Source of the DNA: Aliirhizobium wenxiniae
Lineage (GTDB): Bacteria; Pseudomonadota; Alphaproteobacteria; Rhizobiales; Rhizobiaceae
Direction of reading: 5' to 3'
Assembly (NCBI RefSeq): GCF_014201355.1
Contig: NZ_JACHEG010000009.1
Span: 147,311-211,310 of the forward strand
Length of the DNA stretch: 64,000 nucleotides
Shown: positions 1-8,649 of the stretch, piece after piece
Numbering within the stretch: position 1 is the stretch's first letter
How the letters are laid out: every line of letters begins with the position of its first letter
The notes under the pieces: model-generated
Database searches by the model: none
Told to the model about the DNA's origin: nothing
Seen by the model: the letters and a program-made list of their open reading frames with translations, nothing else
Position numbers and translations under genes: made by a program

Positions 1-615
1 TCGCTCGTGCCGCCGGGTATGGCCAGCTATGGCGAACCGTCCAAGGCGGACTTCGCCACACTTTCGCAGCTCGATCGTGAGGACAAGGCACTCGAACTGA
101 TGAAGGAAGCCGGTTACGGTGAGGGTGGCAAGCCGCTCGAAATCGAGATCCGCTACAACACCAACCCGAACCACGAGCGGGTCGCCACGGCCGTTGCCGA
201 CATGTGGAAGAACACCTTCAACGCCAAGGTGACGATGACCAATCTCGATGTCTCGTCGCACTATGCCTACCTGCAGGAAGGCGGCAAGTTCAACGTTGCT
301 CGTGCGGGCTGGGTTGCCGACTATGCGGATGCCGAGAACTTCCTGGCGCTCAATCTGTCTACCAACAAGACCTTCAACTACGGCAAGTACAACAACCCGG
401 AATTCGACGCTCTGATGCAGAAGTCCTATGCGGAAGAGAATCCGGAAGCCCGCTCCAAGCTGCTGCACGAGGCAGAAGCACTTCTGTCGCGTGACCAGCC
501 TGTCGCTCCGCTGCTGACCCAGGCTGATCTCTGGCTCGTGTCCAACCGCGTTTCCGGCTGGAAGGACAATGCTGCCAACGAGCACCTTAGCCGCTTCCTC
601 AGCGTTTCCGAATAA
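1..615 (+). CDS. oppA: Oligopeptide ABC transporter, periplasmic binding protein (5' truncated)
   Basis: This is the C-terminal part of a family 5 extracytoplasmic solute-binding protein; the reading frame is open from the left edge of the window, so the N-terminus and signal peptide lie outside. The retained part contains the typical C-terminal lobe, including the GWVADYADAENFL stretch that matches the OppA-type 'GW..DY' region. It would bind peptides in the periplasm and deliver them to the permeases encoded immediately downstream. The gene ends 60 bases before oppB, and a strong hairpin lies between them. The family call is secure from sequence and context; the exact substrate is not visible. 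Confidence 0.85.
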   Translation, partial: SLVPPGMASYGEPSKADFATLSQLDREDKALELMKEAGYGEGGKPLEIEIRYNTNPNHERVATAVADMWKNTFNAKVTMTNLDVSSHYAYLQEGGKFNVARAGWVADYADAENFLALNLSTNKTFNYGKYNNPEFDALMQKSYAEENPEARSKLLHEAEALLSRDQPVAPLLTQADLWLVSNRVSGWKDNAANEHLSRFLSVSE

Positions 616-629
616 TATCCATCATCGAG

Positions 630-660
630 ACGGCGCCCGCCTAACCGCGGGCGCCGTTTT
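630..660 (+). terminator. Terminator-like hairpin between oppA and oppB
   Basis: A perfect 11-bp inverted repeat (630-640 with 647-657, arm ACGGCGCCCGC) closes a 6-base loop and is followed by TTTT. It lies inside the operon, between the binding protein gene and the first permease gene. Such hairpins commonly let the binding protein mRNA accumulate above the membrane components, either by partial termination or by protecting the 3' end. Which of the two applies here is inference. Confidence 0.65.
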
Positions 661-675
661 GCAGGAGACACCCGC

Positions 676-1599
676 ATGCTGGCTTTTGTCCTGCGCCGCC
701 TTGCGAGCGCCGTACCGACGCTGTTTATCGTCGTCACCATTTCCTTCTTCCTGATGCGCTTCGCGCCAGGTGGGCCGTTCAACCTGGAGCGTCCACTTCC
801 CCCCGCAACGATGGAAAACATCATGCGGACCTATCAGCTCGACCAACCCCTGTGGCGGCAATATGTGACCTACATATCCAATGCCGTTCAGGGCGATTTC
901 GGCCCGAGCTACATCTACAAGGACAATACGGTCGCCGAACTGATCGGCAAGGGCCTGCCCTATTCGATGGAACTCGGCTTTTTTGCCCTGCTCCTGGCTC
1001 TGGTCGGCGGCGTGACGCTCGGCACGATTGCTGCCCTTCGCCAGAACAGTGTGCTCGATTTCTCCATCATGTCGCTCGCGACCGTCGGCACCACCATTCC
1101 GAATTTCGTCGTCGGCCCGGTTCTGACGCTGATCTTTGCCATCGTTTTCTCGCTGCTGCCGGCCGGCGGCTGGGGTGACGGATCCTTCCGTTATCTGCTC
1201 CTGCCGATGATCGCGCTGGCGTTGCCGCAGCTTGCCGTTTTTGCTCGTCTTACCCGCGGATCAATGATCGAGGCGCTGCATGCCGACCATATTCGCACCG
1301 CGCGGGCTTATGGCTTGCCGCCGCGGATTGTCGTCATCACCCATGCGATGCGCGGCGCGCTGCTGCCGGTCGTATCCTATCTCGCACCATGTGCTGCGGC
1401 GCTGATGACCGGATCGGCAGTGGTCGAAACGATCTTCACCATTCCCGGCATCGGCCGCTATTTCGTGCTCGGCGCGCTGAACCGTGACTATACGCTGGTC
1501 ATGGGCACGGTCGTGCTGATCGCCATCTTCGTCATCGTTTTCAATCTCGTGGTCGATCTCATCTACGGCCTGCTCGATCCGAGGGTTCGCCATGACTGA
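676..1599 (+). CDS. oppB: Oligopeptide ABC transporter permease OppB
   Basis: A 307-residue inner-membrane permease, nearly the same length as enterobacterial OppB. The N-terminus (LRRLASAVPTLF), the APGGPF motif near residue 30 and the GDFGPSY segment after the first periplasmic loop are typical of OppB. The EAA-type loop that contacts the ATPase lies around residues 195-225 (RGSMIEALHADHIRTARAYG). The start ATG at 676 has AGGAG ten bases upstream. It overlaps oppC by 8 bases, which points to translational coupling. It forms the membrane channel together with OppC. Confidence 0.9.
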   Translation: MLAFVLRRLASAVPTLFIVVTISFFLMRFAPGGPFNLERPLPPATMENIMRTYQLDQPLWRQYVTYISNAVQGDFGPSYIYKDNTVAELIGKGLPYSMELGFFALLLALVGGVTLGTIAALRQNSVLDFSIMSLATVGTTIPNFVVGPVLTLIFAIVFSLLPAGGWGDGSFRYLLLPMIALALPQLAVFARLTRGSMIEALHADHIRTARAYGLPPRIVVITHAMRGALLPVVSYLAPCAAALMTGSAVVETIFTIPGIGRYFVLGALNRDYTLVMGTVVLIAIFVIVFNLVVDLIYGLLDPRVRHD

Positions 1600-2734
1600 T
1601 ATCGTCAATAATCCTGCGCCCGCGCAGCCAGAAAATCCGGATAACAAAAGCCGCAGCCTGTTTCAGCTTGCTGCCCTTCGCTTCCGTCGCAACAAGGCTG
1701 CGATGGCCGGCTGCGTGATGATGGTGCTGATCGCGCTGTTTTCATATATCGGCCCTTTCTTCGTGCCGCACAGCTATGATCAGGTCTATTCGTCCTATGT
1801 GTCTGTCGGCCCAAGCCTGGAGCCACGGCCCGATGAGGCGTCGCTGGAAGATGCTATGCGTGGCGTTGCCACCCGCGCCCGTGTCAATCTCGATGAGTTC
1901 AATGTCGAAGGGCAGACCTTCACGGCGACACTGAGCGCCGAAAGCCCGATCGATCCGCGCGCAACCCGCTATTTCGACCGTGCCAACGAGTTCAACAATA
2001 CGGAGGTCGTAGCTACCGAAAACGACGGACGCGTGCTGAAGGTTCAAGGCAATGTCAGCCGCGAATATTTCTTCTTCGGTACTGACCCGAACGGGCGTGA
2101 CATGCTTGCCCGCGTCATGCTCGGCGGCCAGATCTCGATCGCTGTCGGACTTCTCGCCAGCCTCGTCTCGCTCGGCATCGGCGTGCTCTACGGCGCAACA
2201 TCGGGTTATCTCGGTGGCCGCGTCGACAATGTGATGATGCGTTTCGTCGAGATCCTCTATTCGCTGCCCTTCGTCTTCCTCGTCGTCGTGCTCGTCGTCT
2301 TTTTCGGCCGCTCCTTCATCCTGATCTTCCTCGTCATCGGCGCGGTGGAATGGCTGGACATGGCCCGTATCGTGCGGGGCCAGACGCTGGCGTTGAAGCG
2401 CCGGGAATTCGTCGGTGCCGCCCAGGCTCTGGGCTTGAGCGACTGGCAGATCATCCGCCGGCATATCATTCCGAACACGATCGGCCCGGTCATCGTCTTC
2501 GTTACCGTCGTGGTGCCGAAGGTCATCCTGCTCGAAAGCTTCCTCTCGTTCCTCGGTCTCGGTGTTCAGGCGCCGCTGACGAGCTGGGGCGCGCTGATCT
2601 CGGAAGGTGCCAGCAACATCCAGTCGGCTCCATGGCTGCTGATCTTCCCGTCCATCTTCTTCGTGGCAACGCTGTTCTCGCTGAATTTCATCGGCGATGG
2701 CCTGCGCGATGCACTTGACCCGAAGGACCGCTGA
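1592..2734 (+). CDS. oppC: Oligopeptide ABC transporter permease OppC with an enlarged periplasmic loop
   Basis: A 380-residue permease whose C-terminus (NFIGDGLRDALDPKDR) matches OppC closely. The EAA loop is near residues 265-290 (ARIVRGQTLALKRREFVGAA). Compared with the usual length of about 300 residues it is roughly 75-80 residues longer. The extra length sits between the first membrane segment (about residues 30-50) and the FFFGTDPNGRDM motif, where residues about 65-150 form an extra, mostly polar periplasmic segment. It overlaps oppB by 8 bases and is followed one base later by the oppDF start. The function is secure; the role of the insert is unknown. Confidence 0.88.
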   Translation: MTDIVNNPAPAQPENPDNKSRSLFQLAALRFRRNKAAMAGCVMMVLIALFSYIGPFFVPHSYDQVYSSYVSVGPSLEPRPDEASLEDAMRGVATRARVNLDEFNVEGQTFTATLSAESPIDPRATRYFDRANEFNNTEVVATENDGRVLKVQGNVSREYFFFGTDPNGRDMLARVMLGGQISIAVGLLASLVSLGIGVLYGATSGYLGGRVDNVMMRFVEILYSLPFVFLVVVLVVFFGRSFILIFLVIGAVEWLDMARIVRGQTLALKRREFVGAAQALGLSDWQIIRRHIIPNTIGPVIVFVTVVVPKVILLESFLSFLGLGVQAPLTSWGALISEGASNIQSAPWLLIFPSIFFVATLFSLNFIGDGLRDALDPKDR

Positions 2735-2735
2735 T

Positions 2736-4337
<1,602 letters not shown>

Positions 4338-4360
4338 CAGCGTTCAATCGGGAAATTTTT

Positions 4361-4389
4361 AAAGGGGCGCGCATCGCTGCGCCCTTTTT
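4361..4389 (+). terminator. Rho-independent terminator of the opp operon
   Basis: Arms AAAGGGGCGC (4361-4370) and GCGCCC plus TTT close an 8-base loop, with one bulged G, and the 3' arm runs into TTTTT. It lies 23 bases after the oppDF stop, so it probably ends the opp transcript. Confidence 0.8.
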
Positions 4390-4660
4390 CATGTCCGGAT
4401 GTCGGTGTTGCCGGTTGTCGGAACGCTTGGTTCTGCGGCTGTCGGGGCCACGTGATCAGGTTGTCGATCGCGCCTGTCGATCCTGCAAATCTGCTGCAAT
4501 TTTCTGGTCTTGAGGTGTCTGAATCGAGATCGTGATGCCGTAGCTCCGTCGATTGCCACATTTGTGAGCATCGAGGCTTCGCTAGGGGGTTAGCTAAGCG
4601 CTCAGTGCATGGCTCTGCTGCAGCAATATCGCTTCTACAGAATCGGTTTGCCTGTATGAT
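4390..4660. other. Intergenic stretch upstream of the sRNA locus
   Basis: No gene with a credible start, ribosome binding site and family match is visible on either strand here. The only signal I see is a TATGAT hexamer at 4655-4660, just before the hairpin array, which could be the -10 box of the sRNA promoter; a good -35 partner is not obvious (TTCTAC at 4633-4638 is the best spaced). Confidence 0.4.
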
Positions 4661-4825
4661 GACCACATCAGAGCGATGCTCCTCCTCCCGCAGACCTCTG
4701 ATTTTCAGGCGACCTACTCCTCCTCCCAAGGGCGCCTGATCGAGCAGCGGCACTCCTCCTCCCAGTCGCTGTTCAAATCTTTTCGAAAAGCCTGCCGCAC
4801 CTCCTCCCGCGGCAGGCTTTTTCGT
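4661..4825 (+). ncRNA. Cuckoo/CcsR-like small RNA locus: four hairpins with CCUCCUCCC loops
   Basis: Four consecutive hairpins each expose CCTCCTCCC in the loop. Hairpin A pairs 4667-4673 with 4696-4702 (motif 4681-4689). B pairs 4705-4711 with 4733-4739 (motif 4719-4727). C pairs 4743-4749 with 4767-4773, with one G-U pair (motif 4755-4763). D pairs 4786-4798 with 4809-4821 in a perfect 13-bp stem (motif 4800-4808) and ends in a T-run, so it is also an intrinsic terminator. The loop motif is complementary to Shine-Dalgarno sequences. Repeated hairpins with this motif define the 'cuckoo' RNA family of Rhizobiales and Rhodobacterales, which includes the stress-induced CcsR RNAs of Rhodobacter. 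Whether this is one RNA or two two-hairpin RNAs cannot be read from sequence. Confidence 0.8.
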
Positions 4826-5449
4826 TTAATCCCTCAGAATGATATCTGCACCACGGCAATGGTCTCTGACCAGGGCGCCATTCTTCAGGTCGTTACCCTC
4901 GGTTTTCGCCCGGGCCGCTTCTTCGCTCAATCCGTAACCGCGCCAGCGATCCATCAGTCGCTCCTCAAGGGTCGCGACCGGCGGAGAGATAATGATTGCG
5001 TAGTCGAACTGCCCTTCCAATGAAGACCAGGGAGTGCGATCGAGAAGCAGATAGTTTCCCTCGACAAGCACGAATCGTGTCGAAACGTCGATGATGCGTG
5101 CGGCAGCGATGGCGAGTTCCCGGGATCGGTCGAACACCGGCACGAGCACTTCTCCTTCAGCCACTCTGACCGCGCGGATGATGTCGAGAAAGCCGCGGAC
5201 GTCAAAAGTTTCGGGAGCGCCCTTGCGGGAGAGCAGGCCCTTTTGCTGCAGGACGCCGTTGTCCATGTGAAAGCCGTCCATCGGCAGGACTTCTGCGCTG
5301 TCGCCAAGCGCTTGCAACGCTGCTGAAAGCGAGTCGGCGAGAGTTGACTTGCCTGCGCCTGGCGGGCCGGCAATCGCGACAATAAAGCGTCGCCTGTCGC
5401 CCGCACGGTCGATAAGTGTGCGGGCGATATCTTCGGTGGTCATTGTCAT
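4826..5449 (-). CDS. frcK: Fructose transport-linked kinase FrcK
   Basis: A 207-residue P-loop kinase of the uridine kinase/pantothenate kinase-like fold, with Walker A GPPGAGKST near residue 27 and an MDGFHMDN motif near residue 58. It is the last gene of an frcBCAK operon, and its start overlaps the frcA stop as ATGA. In Sinorhizobium meliloti the gene in this position is frcK, a kinase implicated in fructose uptake. The stop codon is followed within five bases by the hairpin at 4786-4821, which is a symmetric stem with T-runs on both sides and so can terminate this transcript as well as the opposite sRNA. Its exact phosphorylation substrate cannot be told from sequence. Confidence 0.82.
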   Translation of the reverse strand: MTMTTEDIARTLIDRAGDRRRFIVAIAGPPGAGKSTLADSLSAALQALGDSAEVLPMDGFHMDNGVLQQKGLLSRKGAPETFDVRGFLDIIRAVRVAEGEVLVPVFDRSRELAIAAARIIDVSTRFVLVEGNYLLLDRTPWSSLEGQFDYAIIISPPVATLEERLMDRWRGYGLSEEAARAKTEGNDLKNGALVRDHCRGADIILRD

Positions 5450-6228
5450 GCGGCAAGCGGTTCCGGCGCCTTGGCGCCGGTCATGAAAGCGACGGCGTCC
5501 GACATCGTGTAGTCCTTCGGATTGATGACCGTAAGGCGTTTGCCCAGCCGATGGATATGGATGCGATCTGCGATCTCGAAGACATGCGGCATGTTGTGGG
5601 AAATCAGCACTATCGGGATGCCGCGCGAGCGCACGTCGAGGATCAGTTCCAGCACACGCCGGCTTTCCTTGACGCCGAGTGCTGCGGTCGGTTCATCGAG
5701 AATGATGACCTTTGAGCCGAAAGCCGCCGCCCGAGCCACCGCCACGCCCTGACGCTGGCCACCGGATAGTGTTTCCACTGCCTGGTTGATGTTCTGGATG
5801 GTCATCAGGCCAAGTTCGGAGAGTTTTTCACGCGCCATCTTTTCCATGGCCCCGTGATCGAGCTTGCGCAGAACCTTGCCCATGAAACCCGGCTTGCGGA
5901 TCTCGCGGCCGAGAAACATGTTGTCGGCGATCGAAAGCGCCGGGGATAGCGCGAGGTTCTGGTAGACGGTTTCGATACCGGCCTTGCGTGCCTCTATCGG
6001 CGATGCGAAGTGGACGAGTTCTCCGTCCATGCGGATCTCGCCCTCGTCGGGTCTGATCGCGCCGGAAATCGCCTTGATCAGCGAGGATTTCCCGGCGCCG
6101 TTGTCACCGATCACGGCGAGGATTTCGCCGGGATAAAGGTCGAAATCGGCATTGTCGATGGCGGTCACGCGGCCGTAGCGCTTTACGAGGTTGCGGCCGG
6201 TGAGGATGGGTTTTCTCGTGTCGGTCAT
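5446..6228 (-). CDS. frcA: Fructose ABC transporter ATP-binding protein FrcA
   Basis: A 260-residue single-domain sugar ABC ATPase of the CUT2 (ribose/fructose) type, with Walker A GDNGAGKSS, signature LSGGQRQGV and Walker B VIILDEPTAALG. The start at 6228 (MTDTRKP) was preferred over the upstream in-frame ATG at 6306 because it overlaps the frcC stop as TGATG and gives the family N-terminus. It energises FrcC, and a single half-size ATPase here matches the frc system, unlike the two-domain RbsA type. Confidence 0.9.
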   Translation of the reverse strand: MTDTRKPILTGRNLVKRYGRVTAIDNADFDLYPGEILAVIGDNGAGKSSLIKAISGAIRPDEGEIRMDGELVHFASPIEARKAGIETVYQNLALSPALSIADNMFLGREIRKPGFMGKVLRKLDHGAMEKMAREKLSELGLMTIQNINQAVETLSGGQRQGVAVARAAAFGSKVIILDEPTAALGVKESRRVLELILDVRSRGIPIVLISHNMPHVFEIADRIHIHRLGKRLTVINPKDYTMSDAVAFMTGAKAPEPLAA

Positions 6229-7307
6229 CAGCGTGATGCCTTTCTGATCCATTGGTCGGCCGCCACTGCGACGATGATGAGGACGCCGATCAGGAGGTAG
6301 GTCCATTGCACGTCGGTACCCAGAAGCCTCAAGCCGAGTGAAAAGACACCGACAATCAGAGCGCCGAACATCATGCCGAGAATTGAGCCACGCCCGCCGA
6401 AGAGCGAGATGCCGCCGATGACCACCGCGGTGATCGATTCGATATTGGCAAACTGGCCCGCGGTCGGCGAGACGGAGCCGATGCGGCCGATCAGCGCCCA
6501 GCCGGCCAGCGCGCAGATGACGCCGGAGAGCACATAGACGGAGATCAGCATGCGCTGGACATTGACGCCCGAAAGGTCGGCTGCTTCGGGGTCGTCACCG
6601 ACCGCGTAAAGATGCCGTCCCCAGGCGGTATGATTGAGCACATACCAGAGCACGCCAACGAGCAGGATCATGGCGATGACGCCATAGGTGAACACGGCGC
6701 CGCCTATTCTAAACGTCTCGCCGAAGAATTGCAGGATCGGTGCCGTCGTTTCGATTTCCTGCGCGCGGATCGTCTCGTTGGCCGAATAGAGGAAGTTGCT
6801 GGCGAGAACGATCTGCCACATGCCGAGCGTGACGATGAAGGGCGGCAGTTTCACCCTTGCGATCAGCACGCCGTTGATAAAGCCGCACAGCGCGCCGGTG
6901 GCAAAACCACAGAGAATTGCGAGTTCCGGCGGCAGGCCGTAACGGAAGGTAAACTGGCCCATCACCACCGAGGACAGGACCATTATGGCGCCGACCGACA
7001 GATCTATGCCCGCGGTCATGATGACAAGCGACTGGGCAGCCCCGACGATACCGGTGATCGCCACCTGCTGCAGGATCAGCGTCAGCGAGAAGGCTGAGAA
7101 AAACTTGCCGCCAAGTGTCAGGCCGAAAACGATCAACGACACGACCAGCACGATCAGCGACACGGCAGACGGGTTGGAATGCAGGAAGTGACGGAATTTG
7201 TGAAGGGCGGACGGTGTGTCGTGATCGAAGGACGCCACGTCTTTCGAACTGTCCTTCAGCACTTTTTCGTAGTCGTTATGCGGTGTGCTTGCCACTGGCT
7301 CGCTCAT
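6228..7307 (-). CDS. frcC: Fructose ABC transporter permease FrcC
   Basis: A 359-residue CUT2-family permease with about eight to ten hydrophobic segments. Family motifs include GIDLSVGA near residue 113 and GDDPEAADLSGVNV near residue 235, which fits the cytoplasmic loop facing the ATPase. A charged N-terminal tail of about 45 residues precedes the first membrane segment. It follows frcB by 95 bases; that gap is GC-rich and can fold a weak GTGGCA/TGCCAC hairpin. The start ATG at 7307 has GGAGG nearby. Confidence 0.9.
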   Translation of the reverse strand: MSEPVASTPHNDYEKVLKDSSKDVASFDHDTPSALHKFRHFLHSNPSAVSLIVLVVSLIVFGLTLGGKFFSAFSLTLILQQVAITGIVGAAQSLVIMTAGIDLSVGAIMVLSSVVMGQFTFRYGLPPELAILCGFATGALCGFINGVLIARVKLPPFIVTLGMWQIVLASNFLYSANETIRAQEIETTAPILQFFGETFRIGGAVFTYGVIAMILLVGVLWYVLNHTAWGRHLYAVGDDPEAADLSGVNVQRMLISVYVLSGVICALAGWALIGRIGSVSPTAGQFANIESITAVVIGGISLFGGRGSILGMMFGALIVGVFSLGLRLLGTDVQWTYLLIGVLIIVAVAADQWIRKASR

Positions 7308-7402
7308 GAAATCCTCCCGCTTTATCGTGTGCCCGGTTCAGGCCGGTTGCCGTGGCAGGCCGGCGGCGGTTTGCCACCGACCCGCAAGATCTGGCTAGAG
7401 GG

Positions 7403-8428
7403 TCAGCCCCAGCACTTGTTCAGGCCTTCCTTGGTGTCGATCGACTTGATCGACGGGACAGGCTTGTCGGTAACCAGCGTCACACCGGTGTCGAAGAAGT
7501 TCTTTCCTTCGGTCGGCTTCGGCTTTTCGCCGGTATCGGCGAATTTCTTGATCGCTTCGATGCCGAGCGCTGCCATCTGCAGCGGATATTGCTGAGAGGT
7601 GGCGCCGATCGCGCCTTCGGCAACGTTCTTGACGCCCGGGCAACCACCGTCGACAGAAACGATCAACACGTCCTTTTCGCGGCCAACGGCCTTCAGCGCT
7701 TCATAGGCGCCGGCAGCCGCCGGTTCGTTGATCGTGTGGACGACATTGATGGTAGGGTCCTTCTGCAGAAGGTTCTCCATCGCTGTGCGGCCGCCTTCTT
7801 CGTTGCCATTCGTAATATCGTGGCCGACGACGCGCGGATCATCCTCGTCGCCGATCTTGTTAGGGTCCTTCGGGTCGATGCCGAAGCCCATCATGAAGCC
7901 CTGGTCGCGAAGAATGTCGACCGAGGGCTGCGAGGGCGTGAGGTCGAGGAAGGCCACCTTGGCATCCTTCGCCTTGTCGCCAAGCGTATCCTTGGCCCAT
8001 TGGCCGATCAGCTTGCCGGCAAGCAGGTTGTCGGTGGCAAAGGTCATGTCGGCAGCATCGATCGGCTCCAACGGCGTATCAAGCGCAATCACCAGCAGGC
8101 CGGCGTCACGCGCCTTCTTGAGGTTAGGCACGATGCCCTTGGTATCGGAGGCGGTGATGAGGATACCCTTTGCGCCATCGGCGATGCAGGTTTCGATCGC
8201 CGCCACCTGGCTTTCACTGTCACCGTCGATCTTGCCGGCATAGGATTTCAGCGAGACGCCGAGTTCTTTTGCCTTGGCCGTCGCGCCTTCCTTCATCTTG
8301 ACGAAGAAGGGGTTGGTATCGGTCTTGGTAATCAGGCAGGCCGAAACGTCCGCTGCCTGAGCGGGTGCCGAAAAGACGACGCCAAGCGCCAGTGCCCCGA
8401 ACGACAGGGACAATACGGATTTTCTCAT
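7403..8428 (-). CDS. frcB: Fructose-binding periplasmic protein FrcB
   Basis: A 341-residue type I sugar-binding protein (Peripla_BP_4/RbsB-like fold). It has a clear Sec signal peptide (MRKSVLSLSF, hydrophobic core, cleavage after APAQA), then the mature domain starting at about residue 27. A strong Shine-Dalgarno (GGAGG) precedes the ATG at 8428. It captures fructose, and in rhizobia also related sugars such as ribose or mannose, for FrcAC. It is the first gene of frcBCAK, divergent from the ROK regulator, with a promoter at 8540-8568. Confidence 0.9.
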   Translation of the reverse strand: MRKSVLSLSFGALALGVVFSAPAQAADVSACLITKTDTNPFFVKMKEGATAKAKELGVSLKSYAGKIDGDSESQVAAIETCIADGAKGILITASDTKGIVPNLKKARDAGLLVIALDTPLEPIDAADMTFATDNLLAGKLIGQWAKDTLGDKAKDAKVAFLDLTPSQPSVDILRDQGFMMGFGIDPKDPNKIGDEDDPRVVGHDITNGNEEGGRTAMENLLQKDPTINVVHTINEPAAAGAYEALKAVGREKDVLIVSVDGGCPGVKNVAEGAIGATSQQYPLQMAALGIEAIKKFADTGEKPKPTEGKNFFDTGVTLVTDKPVPSIKSIDTKEGLNKCWG

Positions 8429-8539
8429 GATCTCCTCCCAGAGATGAAGTCCGCTCGCTGCGGACGGGTTCGCTGAGAATGCAGGCCGGATCGTGCCTCA
8501 GTGCCTCCTCCGGGGCATTCCTGCATCCTTACAATCGTC

Positions 8540-8568
8540 AATAATCGCGAAAGAAAATCGTCTGTCAA
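8540..8568 (-). promoter_or_regulatory. Candidate frcB promoter
   Basis: Read on the minus strand, TTGACA (8568-8563) is followed after exactly 17 bases by ATTATT (8545-8540). The -35 box is perfect and the -10 box weak. It lies about 110 bases upstream of frcB, leaving a leader of roughly 105 bases. Confidence 0.55.
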
Positions 8569-8572
8569 TAAT

Positions 8573-8589
8573 TAATTCCGATTGAATTA
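8573..8589. promoter_or_regulatory. Palindromic operator candidate for the ROK regulator
   Basis: TAATTC (8573-8578) and GAATTA (8584-8589) form a perfect 6-bp inverted repeat with a 5-base spacer in an AT-rich patch. It sits directly upstream of the frcB -35 box and 61 bases before the frcR start. AT-rich inverted repeats are typical operators of XylR/NagC-type ROK repressors. Assignment to FrcR is inference from position. Confidence 0.5.
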
Positions 8590-8649
8590 TTTATTCTGGC
8601 TTGTCATGCTAGGTCCGACGTGAGAGAGCGAAGGCAAGGGAGGTGCTGG

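Noticed and set aside
4681..4808. Four CCTCCTCCC copies as a possible CRISPR or direct-repeat array
   Set aside because: The repeat is only nine bases, the spacing is irregular, and the flanking sequences form hairpins, as in sRNAs.
4676..5023. 115-codon open frame on the plus strand
   Set aside because: It covers the sRNA hairpins and the end of frcK in antisense; no domain and the start lies inside hairpin A.
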